Of a DNA stretch of 64,000 bases, positions 1-11,784 are shown one piece after another (positions within the stretch are counted from its first letter, which is position 1; each line of letters starts with the position of its first letter). The DNA lies in the NCBI RefSeq assembly GCF_947623445.1, contig NC_135245.1, forward strand, positions 69,501-133,500, given 5' to 3'. The notes under the pieces were generated by a model that worked only from the letters and a program-made list of their open reading frames with translations, made no database searches and was not told where the DNA came from. This stretch comes from Clavelina lepadiformis. Lineage: Eukaryota; Chordata; Ascidiacea; Aplousobranchia; Clavelinidae. Position numbers and translations under genes: made by a program.

Positions 1-703
1 TGGACCAGTTCATGCTCCGGGGCATCAGCTTCGATCTCCGCATTATAATCGACGTCGAAGGAAGGCGTTGCGTAAAGATTTGGCAGCGAGCAGCAGAGAG
101 GACTCTTCTCGCGGGTCACGTGAACAGGTGATGTTTTGATGAGAGGAAGGGGATTCCCAGAGTCGCTTAGAGGCGAAAAGAATTTCGTCTGTCTTTTGTC
201 TGAGCTGTGACCTTTTATGCTAAGGCTCCCAGATTTGATGATTAGTTTTGAGTGAAGTCCCCTACCACTTGTGTTGCTTCGTTCTGTGACCAGTCATTTT
301 TCAGAGAAACACCCTTTTTGTCGCCGACTGAAAATTTTTTGTCGCGTTTTTTTGCAATTTTTTGCTGCAAACGTTTCTTGTGAAACATCTTGGGCAAAAA
401 GATGAACTTCAGAGCTCCCAAAACGCCACCGATGACGACAATCGTCCCAGTAGCGACAAGACCCAGGGTTACCCATGACGAGAGGTAGCGTCTTACGAAC
501 GGTATTGCAAAAACTATGAGTGTGAAGACGATTATGACGAATCCAGTGATGACCGCACAAATACTTGGCCGGATGCCCGGGTTTTCGTGGATCATTGACT
601 GGATGCGCGCGAACCACCTCAATAGCTTCGGTCGATTCTCGAGGTAAATCCGGTTCTTGCTTCGTTGCGATCGGTTTCTAAAAAGAAAGTTGCGCTTTAA
701 CAT
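1..703 (-). CDS. Small two-pass membrane protein, 3' part running off the left edge
   Basis: The exon 703 to about 269 reads from an ATG into a basic N-terminus, then two hydrophobic segments (about residues 45-70 and 75-105), then a Lys/Arg-rich tail. Its own frame stops at 242. A second open stretch on the same strand runs from about 204 to the window edge without a stop, while the other two frames there are closed. The GT at 268 and AG at 205 would make a 64-bp intron with an ACTAAT branch-like site, but that exact pair does not join the two open frames, so the junction is unresolved. I do not recognise the family. Charge layout suggests both tails are cytosolic with a hairpin in the membrane. 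The ATG directly abuts a SINE, so promoter and start may be transposon-influenced. Confidence 0.45.
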
Positions 704-948
704 GGGAGCGGTCGAGGTGCCTAGCCCGTAGAAACGCAGTCCGAGTTCGATACCAGGTGACGCTATACCGTTGTAATATACTTGGGCAAGGCATTCATGA
801 CACTTGCTTCTGTTCAGTGGACCCGATGGGCAGTTCCAAAATCGGGCAGTGTCAACTTATGTAAAAAATAAAAAAGTAAAAATCAGAACTTGCACATCAG
901 CAAGCTCGGTAACCGTCGCTCGAGTGATGACGAATCTTCGCCGGGTTT
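703..948 (+). repeat. tRNA-derived SINE, copy 1
   Basis: A B-box-like GAGTTCGATACC lies near 750, followed by a body that ends in an A/T-rich segment and an AGCTCGGTAAC block. The same order of blocks (B box, GCTAT..GTTGTAATA, GTTCAG..GGACCC, CAGTTCCAAA.TCGG, A-rich stretch, AGCTCGGTAA) recurs at 60,395-60,680 in the same orientation. The two copies are clearly diverged. That makes it a dispersed Pol III-type SINE rather than a host tRNA gene. Boundaries are approximate. Confidence 0.6.
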
Positions 949-949
949 A

Positions 950-3001
950 GGTTGCAAAGAATTTCCTCAGTCAGATTGCGAAACCACAATAGCCAGTAGA
1001 ACACTTTATAAGATGTCTGTGTGAAAGACAACCTTTGCATGAAATGTTGTGTCCCGGGTTGCGAAGGAGGAGAGCGGCTCCAACCTCCGAAGTTCAGGTT
1101 CGTGCTCCTCCTGCATCCGCATTTCGACGAAGTCGATTGCTTCATAGGAAAATAAAAATTAAAATTTTGCTTCTTAATCACTTAAGCTTGTTAGTAATCA
1201 AAATTATTAACAGGCCTACCATCACGTGATAAACTTGCTTCCCGCTTGATTCAGCGCTGGTTCAACTAAAACAATTCACTTTCTCTCACCAGACCTTATT
1301 AGACACATTACCATGGCACAGACCTGACATTGCATTGCGATATGAAGTCAAATGTCCTGTCACCAATTCATGCCACGAGCAACTAATATTTATCAGCGGG
1401 CGTGGAAAGCTGTTTATTCGGCCACCGATGCATTCAGCGTCGGGATCTAGACTGAGGTCAAAAGCAGACAAAAAAATATCGAAACGCGACTGAGCTATTT
1501 AAAACAATTTTAGACTTTAGTCGGATTTTAGTCTTAACAATCTTTCTCAGAGTTATTGAGGCAATTTTTTCTTCAAGGGTTTGACCACATTAGTGAGTGA
1601 CACTGCGCATAAAAACTGACTTCGTGGGTTAACAATCGTCAAATTTTGCTCACTACGCATCGCTTAACCTTAAACGCCTTTTCGTTAACCTCGGTGTGAC
1701 TTCTTGATCTCTTAACTAAACTATTTTGCTCGTTCAAGCATAGAATACTCTTTCTCTCTGACGTAAGCAAGGTTCTGCCAAGCAGGATAAAGCAACTTTG
1801 AAAACAGTTTATCGTGGTGTTTGTCTCAGGTTTCACAACAACAAGGGATGGATAGCTTTTAAAAACTTTTGGAAACCAAACATTATCAAACACTTTTTTG
1901 TCCTAATAATAAAGCATTGCAAAATGTCCAATTGCTATTAAGCTACTTGGATGGGACGTTTAGCGGAGCAAGCTCAAACAACCGCAAAGAAACTTAAATA
2001 GCCCGAATAATTTGATTCTATAGATCATGGCAATCATTCCTTGCATGCCAGAAGCACAACAACGAAAATCAGTTTGAGAATTCAAACGTTCACTCAGCCG
2101 CGTACAATCACACAATAGCCTTCATGCATCAACAGCAACGCGAGAGTCATAAAGAACCCAACCCAAGGCTTACACAAGCAATGAGTTTACTGTATGTTGG
2201 TCGAAGGTATGTGTGCGGTAAACAAAAGAGTTAGATGATTTTTAGTTCGATGGATTTTTCATTTTAATATAAATTTGTCAAATCAGACCCGTTTAGTAAG
2301 CTCCAGAAGTGTTAAAAAATGTTGAAGAAAACTTCGCTTTTTCCACCAACTTTGCTCAAGTAACAAATGAAGCGAAGCGCTTCTACTTATACAATGATTA
2401 ACTCTTCTTCGATCTAACACAGACGTTTAAAACAAACCATAGTGCGTCAACTCGAGTAAACATCGCTTGAACCTGATCAAGCGGCTCTGACGGATCGCTT
2501 CTTGCTTAAAACATGGTTTTGATCGTTTTGCTAAAACCTTGCAACAACATAGACATCTAATAGGCTATCTCGTCATAAACGATAATAACTGATGAATAAG
2601 AACTGGATGAAATTCCCTTTTTTCCTTTTTAAGAAAAATATCTGCCAATACTTAATGTAAATAAAGTAAAATGCTGGGACTCGAGTCTGCTCAAAGTAAT
2701 TGGAACAATATTTCTTCTGATAATTCCCTCATCGAGAAACTAAACCCACACATTGGCATAACAAAGCATACTTTAAACGCAAACTCTTCAAACTCATCGC
2801 AAACAAACATGACCTGAAGATTGGTCTAAATACGTTCAACTGACTTTTCGCCCAAAACAGGAAGTTCTCGTGAAATAGAAGCGGAGAAATGCGTTTGATA
2901 ACTTCTCTACGCAGAGTTTTAAATGAGCCAGAACACAGACTTTACATATTGTCAGGTTTTCTTAATATGCGGGAGGTTAACAACAAGCCTCGACTTTCAT
3001 G
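950..3001. other. No gene seen
   Basis: About 2 kb of AT-rich sequence. The short open frames on both strands have no family resemblance, no splice-supported continuation and no coding-like composition. A GC-richer patch at 1,040-1,150 was considered and rejected as a zinc-finger start. The segment ends at the hAT target duplication at 2,994-3,001. Confidence 0.5.
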
Positions 3002-3811
3002 CAGGGTTGCCAACTGGTATATTTATATACCAAATTCCAGAAATCTGGAATATTTCAAACCTGTTTGGTATGCGATTTTTTCGTTTGGTATATTTTGGAA
3101 AACTGGTATATTCTTGGTATATTTTTGAAATTAAAAAAACTGTTTCTGAATTTCTATCACAGATTTACTTTACAATCTGGCAACCCTGCAGTAACAGACT
3201 AACAGTAGAGTGTAGGACTGAATTTACTGAAACTGAACTGCTGAGTGCTGACTGTCACTCACTGTTCTCAGCCGTCTTGAGAAAACGGTAGCTGGGCGCT
3301 AAATTTAGTTGGTTTATAAGGCGTTATACGATTAATTCAAAATTGAATAATAATGGCATCAAGGAAATGGAAACCACGTTATGATGGTCAACGAAAATTT
3401 CGTTCAGAATGGTCTCATGAATTTCCTTGGATCTCTAAATCTAGTGATGGAGGAGATGCACCTTATTGCAAACTTTGCAGATGATGAAACTAATGCTAAT
3501 CCAGAACCAATTTATGTGGGCTAGAACTGATCTGCAGTGTTTTGCGTTAACAATAGTCACTAATCAATAAAACTAGTCATATTATGAATTAAACAGTCAA
3601 AGTAACGTTTTTCTGTAAGTTAGATAGCTTTCAAAAATTACTCCTAAAGTTGGTGTGTGTGTAAAAAGTGTTTTTACATTAACGTTTCATTTGCTTTTTC
3701 AGATCTGTTTGGTATAAATTTGGTTTTTTTTTGCAGATTCGTTTGGTATACATTTGGTATATAATTTTTTGATATTTGGTATATATTGCTCTGCAAAATC
3801 TGGCAACCCTG
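3002..3811 (+). mobile_element. Non-autonomous hAT transposon (internal-deletion derivative)
   Basis: The element begins CAGGGTTGCCA and ends with its inverted complement, and is flanked by a perfect 8-bp duplication CTTTCATG (2,994-3,001 and 3,812-3,819), the hAT signature. Inside, from the ATG at about 3,354, there is a short stretch resembling the start of a BED-finger hAT transposase: basic residues, an EFPWI-type motif, then a YCKLC zinc-ligand motif. It is followed at once, in another frame, by an acidic tail ending PEPIYVG and a stop. This looks like the two ends of a transposase gene with the middle removed. Many GGTATA repeats fill both subterminal regions. A second copy of the terminal sequence (CTGGCAACCCTG) lies internally near 3,177-3,189, so the left 190 bp could itself form a mini-element. 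Confidence 0.85.
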
Positions 3812-3819
3812 CTTTCATG

Positions 3820-4992
3820 CGGCCTTTTTCTCTAAAATTCCTTCACGCATGAAGTAGACCTAAGCGGTATGGCAATTAGGTTGAAACCTAAAATGCGGAC
3901 CTATTAATAATGCACACGCACTTTCCAGCAAGAACGAAAATAATCAAGTCGAATCTAAACAAGATTTTGCAAATTAGGTTCTGTTTTTTCTCAAAGAAAA
4001 GTTTAACCGCTGTGGAAAATAAACTCGATCATCTGCCACTATTTTTAATCGAGATGGAAATTTACAAAATGACAATGTTTTCAACTGGTCCGATTTCAAC
4101 CCAAGGTAACACTTTCAACTGTCACCGGATCCCATCTAATTATAGAGATTTGTTCCAATTATTTCCGTTTATCTATGAATTAAATTAAGATAGCTGCCAC
4201 AGTTGCAATCCACATGAAATAATAATAAGATAAATTGATTAAGGCAAAAATTGCGTTACCGTTTCGTTATTGTTTAAATAAAACAAAGTAAACAGAAAAT
4301 AAAAAATGAAGGTTATATATAAACAAAGTTCACCCGTTTAATCCAAGATCTTTGCTGCAAGTTTGCGGGGAGAGAATTCCTTCTACAACGTTTTCGTCTT
4401 AACTTGGCGATTACCGGAATAATTGGCTGCATAAGAAGGTCAGGAACAAAACTTAAACTGCTCTGCCGGCTCGACCGCCTCAACATCCCGCCAAACACAG
4501 GATTGGCCAACCTTGTCATTTCGAGCTTCCTACTCATCGCTTGTTAAAGCTGGAAACATAATTGTGATTGGTTCATTGTGAGACTGGCAGGTGGGGCGGG
4601 CACCTCTTGTCTTATTGAAACCGAAACCACACGAGGGCAATTGCAGTGAAGGTTGGTGGCAAGACATTATAAAACCCTTTCAAAAACGATCCGTAAATAA
4701 TTTCAGTTTATGAGGAAATGTTAAAAATTGTAATGTCAAAGACAAGAGGCCGCCATCTTTATACAAAGCTTTAATAATTGATCCAGACCAATCCAAACTT
4801 TTTGACACTGTGCTATGGCAAAGTCGATTGAGATGCCAAGAGATACACAGCAAGAATTAGTCGGCATTGTTAGTCGACAAATTAGTTCATCCAGATGCTT
4901 TAAAATTGACCGAAATCACTGTGATTAATATTAATATAAGCGACATAAAATAGGACCATTATGAAGCAAAATGTGCGTTGCCTAAAAACAAC
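3820..4992. other. No gene seen
   Basis: AT-rich spacer between the hAT element and the left inverted repeat of the 5.8-kb transposon. A basic 74-codon frame on the minus strand (4,313-4,537) matches nothing I recognise and lacks support. Confidence 0.45.
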
Positions 4993-5983
4993 GCCCCAGT
5001 CGGAAATTATACCAGATTATGTATGGCCATTTGATCACTTATGTCTGATTATAACAGATTATGTGTGTATTATGTTTGTTCGTAAGAAAGAGCTACATAA
5101 TCTTACATATATCCTAGTTTATCATAAACAGCCCATCGATGGTTCATGGTACTTTTCCAAACCTTGCCTCAAGTAAGAATTTCTTGCATAATATTGGTAT
5201 AAAAATCGAAATTTTTTATGTACGTTTTATCAAAAGTATTGTATTGTTATTTACGTATCCTTTCACCAAACTTGAAAGGCCTTATTTCTGCATGTCACTG
5301 TAGGCCTACCAGGTAATTGGAAACAATTAATTGTATTGGGACTATAGATGATTATTCATTACCAACATTGTAGGTGTGAAAATTGTATAATGTGATAATG
5401 ATCACACAGTAGACACTGTATTGTAATGATAATTGTGGTAGTGCGATATTACAATAAGTAGCGATAAAATGCAAGGCGCAAGTAGAATAATTAACCGGTT
5501 CACTTAATTATAAATCATTATTATAAGATGGAATGTACATTTTCAAAATTTTATGCAAAAACGCAAAAAGTGTTACTTTTGGAATCATTTGTAGTTATAA
5601 AACCTAACTCACTGCCACGCTTTCAACAGCTCGTACACAATACTCATTTTCAAAATGGCGACCAAATCGCAAACCTTTATAGTTGTTCTCTTTACGCCGA
5701 AGAGTTTCTACGTCATCACTCTACCCATAGTTCTACCAATGAGGTCCTTCCCCTTGACCAATCGCGTGGCATTGATTTATTCCGCGCTTTTTTTACGAAA
5801 TGTAGCCTCATGGGAATTCCTTTTCTTTGTCTTGAATTCCTGTTCTTAGCCTAGATCTGATAAGCCGTGACTTGTTTGCCAATATTAGTTAGCGTCAGCA
5901 GTCTTACAGAATGTCTCCATCAGCAGTCTTACAGAATACAGCTTATGTTTATTCCTTTTTCAGTAACTAAGCTTGAGATAATT

Positions 5984-8292
5984 ATGCCTAAGAAACGATC
6001 TTCTCGAATATTTTATAAACGTTATGAAGAGTTGTCAAGACAGCAAAAGTGGAAACGACGAAAGATTTGCGAAAAAGATAAACAATGTCAAAATGAACCA
6101 AATATCGAAAATAGCATGTCTTCATCTTTAAGTAATAAATCTGTCGGTTGCGTTCCTAATTTTGTTGAGAATGAAACGACTTCTTCATGTGTTGAGTCTG
6201 TCAGTTGTGTTTCAACTTCTGCAGATAGCAGCGTAAATGACTTAACCTCTTCAAGTGACGAGTCTGCTAGCTGTAGCTCAATTTCAACTGACACTAGTAA
6301 CGAAGGTTGTGATTTCATTGAAACTACAAGCTTTCACCCAAATGAAAAAGTTGACTCTCCTTCAGCGCAGATTTCCGAAAATGTAACTATGCGTCAAGCA
6401 ATTATTAATTGGGTAATATTGGAGAAAAATGTGCCAAATGCTGCAGTCACCAGGCTTCTTCACCAGTTACGCAATGTAAATAATAGTTTACCGTGCTCAT
6501 ATAAAACTTTATTACCACCACCACGGTTGCAATATGAAACAATGGCTGGAGGAAGCTATGTGCATCTTTCTAACTGGAAAAAGGGTCTTCAAGATATCTT
6601 GTCTTCAAATGTCAACCATCAAACAGTTTATCATCTCATTATAAATATTGATGGTTTACCACTATTTAAATCTTCTCCGAATTACAAGTTGTATCCTATT
6701 TTAATTTCTCTTTATAAAGTACCAATGAGACCCTTGTGTGCAGGCATTTATTGTTCCGAGCAATCACCTAATCGTGAAATGCCTTCGGCAGATGTATTTT
6801 TAAAAGCTCTGATGGATGACTTAAGGTTCCTTGAAAACACCCCAGTAACTACCAAAGGATTGTCTTATCATTTAGCCAATCGTGGTATATTTGTCTGTGA
6901 TGCACCAGCAAGATCATCGTTTAAAGCTATAAAATCTCACACTGGCTATAATAGCTGTGAACGATGCACTGTCCATGGAGAATACATTGAAGGCCGGGTT
7001 TGTTTTGTAAATACTAATTGTATACGACGAAGTGATGTTGATTTTGTGCTGCAAAGTGATCCAGAACATCACAAAGGGCATTCAGCATTAACTGATTTTG
7101 GAGTAGATATGGTTTCGCATTTTGTGCTGGATTATATGCACCTCTCCTGCCTTGGTGTCACAAAGAGGCTTATGACTTGGTGGAAAGGTGTGCGAAGGTA
7201 AACAAGCTGCATGTTATTGTGAGTACTGTATAGGCCTAAGCTATAAATTTTTGGTTTAAATTTATTTACAGATAATACTTGAGAAACTTTAAAATCAGTA
7301 GCCTAAATAATCGTTTGCATTAATTAACTTGCAGACAACGTAAAGCTAAACTTTCTTCTGATGCTATTGCAAGAATTAGCATGAAAGTGGTTCAGATGAA
7401 GCCTTTCATTCCTATGGAGTTTAATAGGAAATTGCGACCTGTTTCTGATTTGCCATATTGGAAAGCTTCGGAATATAGGTTGTTTATGTTATACGTGGGT
7501 TGTGTTATGCTACATGATGAGAACGTTTTATCGCAATCAAGATACTTTCACTTTTTAAAGTTGACTGTTGCGATGCGTTTTCTGTTATATCAAAACACTA
7601 GTCCTCAACACTTGCAAGTTTGTTCAAATCTTTTGCGCGAATTTGTAAGCGAATCTGCAACGTTATATGGGAAAAGTTTTGTATCTGATAATGTTCATAG
7701 TTTGCTACACCTCGTTGATGATTATGTGTTGTATGGGTCTCTTGAAAATGTAAATAGTTTTCCATTTGAAAGTTATTTAGGAGTGCTTAAAAACTGTGTA
7801 AGATCTGGTTTCAAACCACTGCAACAAGTTGCAAAACATGCTTTTCATGACAATGAAAATTGTTTGTTTACATCAAAATGCTTACGTAGCAACATTACTT
7901 GTGAATTAACTCCATGTGTAGAAACAGGTGTAATTACTCCTCAGTTTGAAAGGTCATGTCTGTTGCATTTTTGTGATGTTCAACTACCCCATAGCAATTG
8001 CTCTATAAAGCGTAATTCCATTGCTGATTCCACAATTTGTATCTCATCTACCGTTTACAGAGTTTTCAATATTATACAATGTGAGGGTGGAATGTACTTT
8101 ATTGTTAAAAGGTACAAAAATACGAATGCTTTTTTTACGAATCCTGTTTCTTCGAATTTAGTTGGAATATATGAGGTAAGCGAAATTAGTAAGCGCTATG
8201 AGGCGATCAAGGTTACTTCTTCAATCAAGAAATGCATTTTATTGCCTTTTAGAAACAAATTTGTTGCATGTGAAGTCATTCATTCTGTTTAA
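5984..8292 (+). CDS. Transposase, tnp2/EnSpm-like (two exons, about 723 aa)
   Basis: Coding exons 5,984-7,197 and 7,335-8,292 join across a GTAAAC...TTGCAG intron that keeps frame (AG|A), so the apparent stop just after 7,197 is intronic. The N-terminus is basic, then Ser/Glu-rich. The catalytic region has the IDGLPLF motif (Asp about 223), CDAPAR (Asp about 306) followed by a CERC zinc pair, and a LDYMHL block. FPFESYLG with Glu about 550 comes next, inside a segment like the DUF4218 region of plant En/Spm TNP2 proteins. This arrangement fits an RNase-H-fold DDE transposase that would cut the element at its inverted repeats. I chose the ATG at 5,984 because upstream codons look non-coding and follow a TTTTTCAG-like site. 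No internal stop is visible, so the gene may be functional. Confidence 0.85.
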
Positions 8293-8437
8293 TTTCAACA
8301 TTTGTGTTCTGGTGCACTGCGCTTGTACAGTACTTGTGATGTATAAAAACTTTGTAACAGACAAATTTATGTAATGGTTTGACTGGTTGCCCTTTCACTA
8401 AAGTTGGTACAGTGATAACGTTACTTTGTTGCAGATC

Positions 8438-10353
8438 ATGAAAAAATTTAAGAGATTTGTGTGTGTAAAGTTTAACGGGGGTACAAATGATGTGGTGCCA
8501 CGGAGTTGGCTATGTGATGAAGGCAAGTTATGCAAATGGCCTACAAATTCGTCTGTGGACATTGCGATTATGAGAAAACAAGAATTCCCCCCACAAAAAA
8601 ATTGGAAGTTATTTAAGTGCACAGTATTGTGTCAGTCAAGTGAGTACATAAGTATTAATTGTTGTGTATGACTATAAGCAGGTAATACAAATATTGTTTA
8701 GTTGGCATTACTGAGACATTTTTGTGAGGTTTTGTAATCTTGTAGCATGTAACTCGCTAACAGGAGAAACAAAACATCACAGAAATATCATTTTACCCAA
8801 AGCCAACCTTTTTGTGTAAACTCATTTAGATTAACGAGACTTACCTGTTCCATTATTTTTATTAGGTTTGTATGAAAAGTGCTGCAGAATAGCATATACA
8901 ACACAGCAGTGCTCAACCAGTGAGCTGTCCAGTGAGCCTGATGAAGAGTATTACGAAAATGCAAGATCAAGTCTTGTACGAACTAATGATGAAAGGTAAA
9001 TACTCTTCCATTTACTGTTAAATTGCTGCATGGCATTCATTCTTGGTTGGTGTGTGTTTTCTGTTTGTTGTAGATATTTGAAAATGTTTAATTTTTTAGT
9101 CCATGTTAAACCTAATGTCAATGTTTAAAACCACCAGCAGATGAAAAAACTGTCTAATTTTCTGTAAGAAGTTCCTGTAAACTTACCATGTGATGTTATA
9201 AATGATGTAACAGCCTTTTCGTTGTTGTATGATATTAGGTACACATTATTTATTGCAGTGTATTCATGAGACCAGGAAAGCCAATGCAAAAGACTGTGGC
9301 TGTGAACTGCGGTGCTGCAAATCCTAATAGTTCCACAACAGAATTGCTGCAGGAGCTTTCAAAAGATATTGCATCAAGATTTGATGTAATAAGCCAGCAG
9401 TTGCATGCTATCAAATCAATTTTAGACAAACCTGGCTTATCACAGTGTGGTCACCAGTCGACTTACCAGGCCCCAGTTCTTCCTAAAAGATCGGAAACAA
9501 TGGAAGAATTGGACAAGTCTCTGCAGGATCTACATGTAAGCTTTACTGACACTTTTGGAGAAATTATATAACATTACGATCAAGTGCTAAAACAAGCTTA
9601 CCTTAAATCAAATTTTAAGATAAAGTTGTTTAAAAAGGTATGCCAAACAAAATAATCAATGTAACTCATATCTGCGCACATTGTTTGTTATATTTGCTAA
9701 TGCATTTTCTTGTTGTAGGGTATTGAATTAATTGCAAGGAAAGTCGACGTACAGTCCTTACGTGCAACGCTCAGGAATTTTGTCAGGGTTTTTATGACAA
9801 AGTCGTTAGCTTCAGAATTTTCGTGGAGCGGCCTGGGTCAAAAAAGAAGGAAAATAAAGAATGCCTTCAAAGATCACAAGTTATATAATGTTTTTCTTGG
9901 TAAGGCTTTAACTACAAATTTCAATTAATATTGTGATATTTAGTTGGTAGACAAGTTTTCTAACAACTGAATAATTATTCCAAATTTGTATTAACATGGA
10001 CTGGCCTGTTGGAAAGTTTTGGTTTTAATTATGTTTGTTTGTATGTATAGTATACAGTACATATATATTAGCAAACGTTATGACTTGTACTGATATTTGC
10101 ATTTTTATTTCAAGACACATTACACTACACATCCCACTGCAAAGCACTGCATGCTGATATTGCCACGGCGGCAAAGTTTGTATTTAATGGAGTGGGAGAT
10201 TGGGAAGGTGGGAGGGCAAAGAGGGTTGCAGTAGACTGCAGCTTTGACAATGTTCTACCGACCAAAAGAGCCGCATTAGAGTCTCACATTTCTTACGTTT
10301 TGTCTGAGGAGGAGTCTTGCAGCAGTGGGCAAGATGAAGACACTTACCTATAA
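8438..10353 (+). CDS. DUF4806-type partner protein of the transposon (five exons)
   Basis: Exons 8,438-8,639, 8,866-8,995, 9,259-9,535, 9,719-9,900 and 10,115-10,353 all have GT/AG borders. The first three junctions keep phase. The N-terminus has the layout seen in many invertebrate DUF4806 proteins: FVCVKFNGG, VVPRSWL, KLCKWP, then a Trp/Tyr block. The C-terminus carries the DUF4806-like FSWSGLGQK core. Role unknown; such proteins are often found near mobile elements, and here it lies inside one, in tandem with the transposase and 145 bp behind it. In exon 4 a run of seven A bases spanning 9,840-9,846 is one base longer than the reading frame needs. Downstream the expected residues continue in the shifted frame, so this copy has a one-base insertion or the sequence has an error there. 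Confidence 0.75.
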
Positions 10354-10763
10354 TTAAGAACTCCTATTTTACTTTGTATTTTATCTTCGTTTCTTTTTCT
10401 AATTTTCTGCGTTCTCGCTTTTTTCAACTTTCAATAAATGCCATTTAAAACGTATATATACGTTGTATTAAGTCGCAAATGATCGTAGCTATTAGTAATG
10501 TTACTGAAAGAGTTTTATGTCAGGTAAAGACTAGGCCCAGAGAAAAATATAAGATAATTTTTCTCAGGCTCTTGCATGGTTATATAAGGCTTATGATCGG
10601 TCGCCATACTTGGGCCAAGCATTGCCCATTGTCAAATTTCCTGACCTCTTTCTAACATATATCTCTGGCTGTTGAATGGCGGACGTACCTTGGGCCAACT
10701 TTGTTCTTAACATGTGCAGTAGATATCACATAGTAAGGCCAAAGATAAATTTCTGACTGGGGC

Positions 10764-11431
10764 TGCATTTTATCCACATAATACCACAAAAACCGCTGAA
10801 TTATTCATTAAGTTTGCGACTTTTACGCAAATGTAAACTGTTTTAAAAATCGGAGAAAAAGAGAAACTTAAAACGATAATTGTCGAAGCTCCTCTGAATT
10901 TGATTTGAATCAACATTTGTTTTGATCTCTTGTCGTCTCGAGCAGGTGATCAGCAAATGTCTTCTCATTTGATTAATGTTTCAACAACTGATAAAATTGA
11001 CGAATCTCGACCCTATCGGTTGATAAACGACTTAACAATCATGTTCTTTCTCACTCGAAACTTGATCACCAACATGGCCTACTGCGCTGCAAGGTCTGCC
11101 TCAGTTTGTTTCATCAACGCGCTTTATGCTTAAAGGGAAGTTTATGTTCGGATTTAGTTTATTCCCGAGGGTCGATTTCTGCAAATATCAATAAAAGGGT
11201 CTATGCATAATTTAATATTCGAGCCCAATCAACTCAAGTTTAAGAAACATCGATACTTGAGCTGACGTCATAGAAAACTCCTCCAGAACGCAACTCATAA
11301 GAAACTCAACATGGCAAAATATTTACTGAGCAAGGCTGTGCAGGAGGAGTTTCAATGGTTCCATCATAGCTGTTATAATTATAGGTTTAAATATCTCTAA
11401 GGATATACAGAGATCATGGTTTTATCTAAAG
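10764..11431. other. No gene seen
   Basis: Spacer between two transposons. A 67-codon frame at 10,930-11,133 has no recognisable features. Confidence 0.45.
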
Positions 11432-11628
11432 CAGGGATGTCCAACCTGCGGCCCGCCTGAGATTTTTGTGCGGCCCGCTAGTCATTTTCACTCCGAAAAC
11501 TTTGATGACTGATATTGTTAAAGTAGTTAATTTCATCAATTTTTCTTGAAAATTAATAGGTTCTGCGGCCCACTGAATTATTTCAAGTGACAATGCGGCC
11601 CACTATAATAAAAGGTTGGACATCCCTG
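11432..11628. mobile_element. hAT MITE, 197 bp
   Basis: It starts CAGGGATGTCCAACCTGCGG and ends with the inverted complement of CAGGGATGTCCAACC. It is flanked by a perfect 8-bp duplication ATCTAAAG (11,424-11,431 and 11,629-11,636). GCGGCCC motifs repeat inside. The ends resemble the CAGGG-type termini of Charlie-like hAT elements. There is no coding capacity. Confidence 0.9.
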
Positions 11629-11784
11629 ATCTAAAGTATCTAGGAAACTAAATACGTAAATGTGAAGCCCGGCTTGTCAATGAATCAACGTGAAATATTA
11701 ATACAAACATTTTTAACGGTCTGTTTTATAAATTTCCATGCTGAGCTCGCAAGTCTATGCTAATCCACTTTGCCATTCTACTCG

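Larger units (their letters stand above)
4993..10763 (+). mobile_element. Two-gene DNA transposon, EnSpm/CACTA (CMC)-like
   Basis: The left end (4,993-5,008) reads GCCCCAGTCGGAAATT and the right end (10,748-10,763) is its inverted complement with one mismatch. Between them, on the plus strand, lie a two-exon transposase gene and a five-exon DUF4806-type gene. The right subterminal region repeats a CTTGGGCCAA motif near 10,610 and 10,690, as expected of subterminal binding sites in CACTA-like elements. No clear target-site duplication is visible, so the exact ends may shift by a base or two. The superfamily call rests on the transposase, not on the ends, which do not begin with CACTA. Apart from a one-base shift in the second gene the element looks almost complete. 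Confidence 0.8.

Noticed and set aside
735-870. Functional tRNA gene
   Set aside because: A B box is present but the cloverleaf arms do not pair and the same sequence recurs with a SINE body at 60.4 kb.
1038-1154. Possible THAP or similar zinc-finger start (MKCCVPGCEG)
   Set aside because: Only the first few residues fit; the spacing and later motifs of a THAP domain are missing and the frame closes after about 38 codons.
4313-4537. Basic 74-codon minus-strand frame, briefly considered as a small nuclear protein
   Set aside because: No domain, no splice or promoter context, and composition is not distinct from chance.
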